Assembly: GCA_026075535.2 (NCBI GenBank)
Contig: AP026546.1
Coordinates: 7,812,001-7,876,000 of the forward strand
Reading direction: 5' to 3'
DNA: 64,000 nucleotides
Source of the DNA: Tricholoma matsutake
Taxonomy: Eukaryota; Basidiomycota; Agaricomycetes; Agaricales; Tricholomataceae
Of the stretch, positions 59,420 to 64,000 are shown piece by piece (the first letter of the stretch is position 1; each line of letters starts with the position of its first letter). The position numbers were made by a program, and so were the translations under genes. A model generated the notes under the pieces. It ran no database searches. It was not told where the DNA came from and saw nothing but the letters and a program-made list of their open reading frames with translations.

Positions 59420-60640
59420 TTATGAACAAGCATCTCCAGGATTATATAGGCACTGTAGGCAGTGAGGAAATATGGCAACATGGCGATGTAAATGACAATG
59501 GTACCATGTAGAGGTTACTATGGGACTGTTCTACACAGCATACTAACATGTTACCTAGGTCATACTCACAAAGCTACTGTCGATGTTTCCAATGTAAAAT
59601 TACACCAGCGGTGTTTGTGATACCCATTGGTCAATAGTTTCTTACTTTTACAGCATGTCATTGCTTTTCATTATCAGTGACCACCAGTGGCGATTAGTGT
59701 ACAAGTCTAAGAGCTACAGGAATGATCGGCGCGACATTGTCTTCTCCGGTGCCTGTCACTCCAATGTACTGTTTTAGCATATATTCTGCACTGGTCATTT
59801 GCTTTGCTCTTGACTTGGATGCTTATCGCCACCAGTGACTTTATCACTACTGGTGCCGGTCTCTGCAATGTACTGATTTTGCATATATCCTTATCCTCCC
59901 ACATTCCTACAGCATACAGCATGTCACCATTCCTGTGTTTGTTATCCATATTGTAGTGCACAGCGGCTGCAATTAGTATACAAGTCTTTTAAGAGCTAAA
60001 TGACCAGTGCTGCCTTTACCTTTTCCAGTGCTGAGAGATACAGTTCAGAAATAGCTGACTGCCACACAAGCGACAGTTGCTTTCCAGCCAGTGTCAGGAT
60101 TAATCTACGTCTACTCTCATTGCACATTACTACTGTCTTCGACTAATGATTGTTCTCTTCTGTTACATGCTTGTGTATATCCCTACTGGCACCGGTCACT
60201 ACAATGTACTGTTTTAGGATATATTCTTTATGATTTGTAATAACAGCAGTAATTCAAGTCCTGTACGCTATAGTCATGTGGGCCCATACTGTTTTCCTTT
60301 TACTGTCATGGGCCCACCCGATCATTCCATCGAGCATATCATTCGTATGGGCCCATTTCCCTGTATTATTTTAGGATGGGCCCATATGCATTTTCGTAGC
60401 TCATGGGGTTCTACAATAACCGGTGCCGGTCATTCACTTAGCTCTTGACCTTGGATGCTTATCACCACAAGTGACTTTATCACTACCGGTGCTGGTCACT
60501 ACAATGTTTATCTTTTCCTACATAGATGACTTGTTAAGTGTCAAGGTGCTCCCTAACCTGATTCCACACATCCTCCCAGTAAGCCAACAATTTCCTGTCC
60601 TTCTGAAGTTGGGCATCATTTTCTCAGACCGTCTCAGTCA
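59420..60640. repeat. Right terminal-type region of the KDZ block
   Basis: GGTGCCGGT and (A/C)ACCGGTGC variants occur at about 59853, 60190, 60420 and 60487. GTGGGCCCA/ATGGGCCCA occurs four times at 60277-60383. 59856-60000 also resembles, inverted, 51060-51200 of the left side. Confidence 0.6.
60048..60633 (-). repeat. Right arm of the 586-bp inverted repeat
   Basis: Pairs with 51265-51850. The outer boundary (GACCGTC at 60627-60633) lies inside gene E, whose coding continues beyond it on this side only. Confidence 0.85.
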
Positions 60641-61448
60641 TCCTCTTCCATGTCAAATGCAGGTCATTGAAGATCTTCATCATTAATTGTATTTCGGCCA
60701 GGTCACCAGGAGCATATGGGACCGGCCGTAGGTCTTGCCAGGTGAACTGGATCTGATGAAACTTAAGATAAATTAAAGGACAACAACATGTTACTCACCT
60801 GTGGCCAATGAACCACCAGGAAGTTGTGTGGAGCGAATGGGTATGAGTCGTAGTTCTCCAGATCGTTCTGTTTACTCCACCAAGAATTGATATAGCTATC
60901 GACAATACGGGTGGGGTCATCAGCATCAACCTTCAAGTACCTTTGTATCGCTGGAATGTATTCTAGTTCCAGAAAATCTTTGCCCTCAGGATCATTGCGT
61001 TCTGAGCACCCCAAAGTCCCATCCTGTACCATCTTTATGGTTTCCATGATGAGCAGGGGAGTGTATGGAGCACTGCCACCCATAGAGGCATAAATTCTGG
61101 TGGCCATCAAGAATTCCTTCTAAGTTGGTATTGGTGATCAGATAATTGGCAATCACAATATGTTCACTTACAGTCTCGAAAAATAGGCTAGACACCTACC
61201 CCAACCATGACTCTTCGTAGTCTTCATTGTTATCTACCGCAAGGATCCATGCAGTGATTGCAGCACGGAGACATGACATTCCATACAACAGCACTTCCTG
61301 CCCATGTGCTAGATCATTCCTATAAGGGCAACCTAAGCCTCTAGCAAAGGGAAATCCGAAGTTAAAATTATACTACATAATACAGGGATTGGGGGCGCAC
61401 CTAGCAAAGGGAAATCCGAAGAGAAAACTCTAAGGATCCCCTTGCTGA
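60534..61448 (-). pseudogene. Accessory gene E, 5' end removed by the Gypsy element
   Basis: Minus-strand exons contain GLGCPYRNDLAHGQEVLLYGMSCLRAA (near 61300), MMATRIYASMGGSAPYTPLL (61110 downward), NDLENYDSYPFAPHNFLVVHWPQ (near 60840), and, after an intron, FTWQDLRPVPYAPGDLAEIQ (near 60730). A TGA at 60624-60626 precedes the last 29 codons (ENDAQLQKD..., stop at 60534). That TGA also exists in the inverted copy at 51272-51274. The coding text stops being recognisable at about 61420, and the LTR at 61449 lies just beyond. Family unknown. Confidence 0.45.
61341..61421. repeat. 21-bp direct repeat flanking 39 bp inside gene E
   Basis: CTAGCAAAGGGAAATCCGAAG stands at 61341-61361 and 61401-61421. 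On the minus strand, 61400-61341 would form a 60-nt GT...AG intron whose 3' end repeats the end of the upstream exon. Confidence 0.7.
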
Positions 61449-61727
61449 TGCCCAGTATATGTGAAGACGACAAAAATCAAATATAACCTAAAAATAGAAA
61501 AAGGCGGAGATAGGTGGATCAAGGCTGCCGAATGACATCATACCAAGGGGTATGTGTCGGAAGGGGTACTCCGCCTCTAAATATAAAAGTGTCAACATAT
61601 ACAAACATGATAGCAAGGGAAAATTAGTAATAAAATCCGGAAAAATCATAGAAAATGAAGAATAGAAGGAAATGAGGTGGGGAAAAATATGGGACGAACA
61701 TAAAAAATAGGAAAAACACACAGGGCA
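61449..61727 (-). repeat. Gypsy 3' LTR (inferred, about 279 bp)
   Basis: On the coding strand it starts TGCCCTGTGTG right after an AGGGGGG polypurine tract and ends ACTGGGCA, with inverted TGCCC/GGGCA ends. The 5' LTR lies outside the window, so length and duplication cannot be confirmed. Confidence 0.6.
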
Positions 61728-61734
61728 CCCCCCT
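61728..61734 (-). promoter_or_regulatory. Gypsy polypurine tract
   Basis: The coding strand reads AGGGGGG directly before the inferred LTR start TGCCC; a second purine run lies at 61737-61756. Confidence 0.6.
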
Positions 61735-61757
61735 AGTCCCCTTACATCACCCCCTCT

Positions 61758-64000
61758 CTAAGATGCATCGCCCCGATGCATTCGAAATCGTATACGACCA
61801 AAGTCCGTGACTTGAATGTGATGCGGTGCAGCAGTGTGCCGTCGGTGGAATTCCTTGATTAACTGAGGGGCATTTATGTCAGACTCTTCGACCCATGAGT
61901 TCTCCTCATACCCATAACCCTTCCAATGTACCAAATACTGGAGTTTTCCTCGATGCAAATGGCTGTCCAAGATTGACTTGACTTCATATTGGGGTTCTCC
62001 CTCGATCACTGTAGGTGGTGGTGGTGGGTGTGAATGGTGTCCTGGGAACGGATCTGGGGGAGCTGGAAGCAATTTGACGACATGGAAGACGGGATGGAGT
62101 CTGGACATGGAGGCTGGGAGGCGTAGACGATAGGCATGTGTTCCAACGCACTTGACAATGGGGAAAGGTCCCAAGAAGCGATGAGCGAGTTTCTTGGATG
62201 GACGTGTAGTGGAAATGTCACTGGAGTCAAGATAAACTCGATCACCAACCTTGTACTGAGGGGTTGGGGAGTGCCGTTGGTTGTAAAATCGTGCCATGTC
62301 GTCCTTCGCCTTTGCTAAGGCTGCCCTTGCCTCCTCCAAGCTATCCCTCATGCGTTCTGTGAACTCATTCACTGTCTCGATGTGTGAGGGAGTTTGGCGA
62401 GGTTCAAATCCCATGCGTGGATGTCGTGCAGTGTCTAAGAGGAAAGGGGTCTGTTGAGTGGAAGCATGGACATGGTTGTTGTACCCAAACTCGGCCAAAG
62501 GAAGGAGATCATCCCAATCGTCCTGGCATTCATTGACAAAGAGGCAGATGTACTGCTCCAGTTCCTGGTTGACTCGCTCCATCTGGCCATCAGTTTGTGG
62601 GTGATAAGCGGTTGAAGCGAGAAGTTTGATCCCCAGGAGTTGGTACAGCTCACGAGTGAACTCTGCCATGAACTGAGGGCCACGATCCGAGAGGAAGGCA
62701 CCAGGAAGTCCATGTAATTTCCACACGTGGTGGAGGTAGAGTCGAGCGGCACCTAGGGCACTGACAGTGGTGTGAGTGGGAATGAAGTGAGCGTGTTTTC
62801 CCACTGAGTCAACTGTGCACATCACCGCATCAAACCCATTTGACTCTGGCAATTCGACCACAAAGTCGACGCTGATGACATCCCAATGACTCTCTGGAAC
62901 AGGAAGAGGGTGTAGCTCACCAATAGGCTTGCGACGAGGAACCTTGGTGCGTAAGCAAAGGTCACAAGTGCGACAATACTGACCAATGAGCCGTGACATT
63001 TGTGGCCACCAATAGTTCCGTGAGGTGAGCTCCAAGGTCTTCCAGCGTCCGGGGTGGCCAGCAATCTGTGAGTCATGGTGTTGGGATATGATGCGCCAGC
63101 AAAGGTCTGGGTCATTGGGAACATAGATGCGATCCCTGAAATACAACAAGTCCTCCTTTTCAGCCCACTCTGCTGCACGTAAGGAAAGGGTCAATCCCTT
63201 CCTCAGTTCTTTAACAGCTCGGGCGACAACATCCTCATGTAAACCGCTACGGTTTGCACGACGAATGTCACGTAGAATGTCCCGCTCCTCGCCCTGGGGT
63301 ACGATGCCTTCCAGTGCCCGAATGGTGAACAGGTCTGGCTGCAACAGCACAATGTTTTGGTTGTCACCGCTGCCATCCCCATGGTCTGCACGTCGGGATA
63401 GGGCATCGGTCTTCCCCATGCTGTGACCCGGATGGTGGTGCAAGGAGAAGTCAAATCTAGATAGATACAGGGACCAACGAGCTTGACGACGGTTCAATTT
63501 CTTGGCCGTCATGAAGTACTCAAGGTTCTTGTGATCCGTCCAAATTTCCACCTTGTGTTGGGCACCCTCGAGGAAGTGTCGCCACTCCTCAAGCACATGC
63601 ATTATCGCCAACATCTCCTTGTTGTGGATCTCGTAGTTTCTCTCTACAGCACTAAGGCTTTTGGAGTAGAACACAACAGGATGCCACTTCTGGTCCTCCG
63701 GAGACTGCTGAGACAACACAGTGCCCGTTGCAAAGTCAGAACTGTCGGCTTCTACACGAAAAGGACGCGAATCGTCAGCAAAGGTAAGGATCAGAGTGGA
63801 AGTGACCATCTCCTTAAGCTTTTCGAACGCCTCCTGTTGTGCATTATCCCACCTCCATGCCTCCTTTCCTGTCAAGTCGAACAGTGGTCGTGCATGATGT
63901 GAGAAATCCTTGATAAAACGCCGATAAAAATTGATGAAGCCCAGGAAAGACTGCACCTCCTTCTTGTTCGTGGGCGTCGGCCAAGCTGTGACCCTGTTTA
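61758..64000 (-). CDS. Ty3/Gypsy Pol polyprotein, C-terminal part, chromodomain type (continues beyond the right edge)
   Basis: Open from the window end to the stop at 61758. It begins in the thumb of the reverse transcriptase (FLGFINFYRRFI, from 63950). RNase H follows with VEADSSDFATG near 63760, EMLAIM and IWTDHKNLEY. An integrase zinc finger has HH at 293-294, His301, Cys328, Cys331 (counted from 63956). The integrase core has Asp364, Asp424 and Glu460 (MERVNQELEQY). The C-terminus has VGDRVYL, a GPF/Y-like FLGPFPIV segment and a chromodomain (YEVKSILDSHLH...LVHWKGYG...NSWVEESDI, about 645-695), which marks a chromovirus. No stop in the visible part. Confidence 0.92.
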   Translation of the reverse strand, partial: NRVTAWPTPTNKKEVQSFLGFINFYRRFIKDFSHHARPLFDLTGKEAWRWDNAQQEAFEKLKEMVTSTLILTFADDSRPFRVEADSSDFATGTVLSQQSPEDQKWHPVVFYSKSLSAVERNYEIHNKEMLAIMHVLEEWRHFLEGAQHKVEIWTDHKNLEYFMTAKKLNRRQARWSLYLSRFDFSLHHHPGHSMGKTDALSRRADHGDGSGDNQNIVLLQPDLFTIRALEGIVPQGEERDILRDIRRANRSGLHEDVVARAVKELRKGLTLSLRAAEWAEKEDLLYFRDRIYVPNDPDLCWRIISQHHDSQIAGHPGRWKTLELTSRNYWWPQMSRLIGQYCRTCDLCLRTKVPRRKPIGELHPLPVPESHWDVISVDFVVELPESNGFDAVMCTVDSVGKHAHFIPTHTTVSALGAARLYLHHVWKLHGLPGAFLSDRGPQFMAEFTRELYQLLGIKLLASTAYHPQTDGQMERVNQELEQYICLFVNECQDDWDDLLPLAEFGYNNHVHASTQQTPFLLDTARHPRMGFEPRQTPSHIETVNEFTERMRDSLEEARAALAKAKDDMARFYNQRHSPTPQYKVGDRVYLDSSDISTTRPSKKLAHRFLGPFPIVKCVGTHAYRLRLPASMSRLHPVFHVVKLLPAPPDPFPGHHSHPPPPPTVIEGEPQYEVKSILDSHLHRGKLQYLVHWKGYGYEENSWVEESDINAPQLIKEFHRRHTAAPHHIQVTDFGRIRFRMHRGDAS

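Noticed and set aside
51265..60633. Arms of the 586-bp inverted repeat as true transposon termini with target-site duplications
   Set aside because: Flanking bases (GATAAAGTC left, TCAGTCATC right) do not match, and gene E runs across the right boundary.
45190..61448. A TET/JBP dioxygenase among the KDZ accessory genes
   Set aside because: I looked for an H-x-D ... H ... R pattern in genes A-E because such enzymes accompany some KDZ elements, and saw none.

Overview
The window is nuclear DNA of a filamentous basidiomycete, most probably an agaricomycete (mushroom-forming) fungus. The protein-coding genes are split by many short introns (about 45-65 nt) with GT...AG ends. Several families typical of Agaricomycetes are present: a FunK1-type protein kinase, a KDZ transposase with a CxC2-like cysteine cluster, a seven-helix membrane protein of the unnamed agaricomycete type, and a chromodomain Gypsy element. 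No tRNA, rRNA or CRISPR array was found.

Layout. 1-15.9 kb is a stack of transposons. A decayed LINE (endonuclease, reverse transcriptase, RNase H) is split by a 1.75-kb hAT-like non-autonomous element (4360-6106) and by a second hAT-like element (7402-15549). The second element was itself hit by an intact Ty1/Copia retrotransposon (9253-14987) whose two 295-bp LTRs look identical. 16.0-21.5 kb holds ordinary genes: a seven-helix membrane protein (+), a FunK1 kinase (-) and SAICAR synthase of purine biosynthesis (-). 22.1-25.3 kb is a wrecked second FunK1 copy with an internal inversion and an unrelated coding relic inside. 25.3-28.4 kb shows no recognisable gene. 28.4-31.8 kb is the plasma-membrane H+-ATPase. 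33.6-35.4 kb is a decayed PDR-type ABC transporter piece, followed by an apparently intact PDR transporter (36.1-42.2 kb, about 30 exons) and, convergent to it, an amidase (42.5-44.8 kb).

45.2-61.4 kb is a large transposon-derived block. It contains a KDZ transposase, at least five accessory genes of unknown function (A-E in this annotation: two highly charged, one made of tandem repeats, one Cys-cluster plus coiled-coil, one possibly helix-turn-helix), a 586-bp inverted repeat pair, and arrays of GGCGCCGGT- and GTGGGCCCAT-type motifs. Most premature stops in this block are TGA where CGA (Arg) would restore the frame. That pattern points to C-to-T decay at CpG, as expected for methylated or RIP-like silenced repeats. 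61.4-64.0 kb is the 3' part of a chromodomain Gypsy element that leaves the window on the right.

How it fits together: three islands of single-copy genes (membrane protein/kinase/purine synthesis; proton pump; drug efflux pump/amidase) are separated by repeat-rich stretches of different ages. The Copia copy is very young. The LINE, the KDZ block, the FunK1 relic and the PDR relic are old and mutated. The proton pump creates the proton-motive force of the plasma membrane, and the PDR pump exports lipophilic compounds at the expense of ATP. They are neighbours here but nothing in the sequence shows co-regulation.
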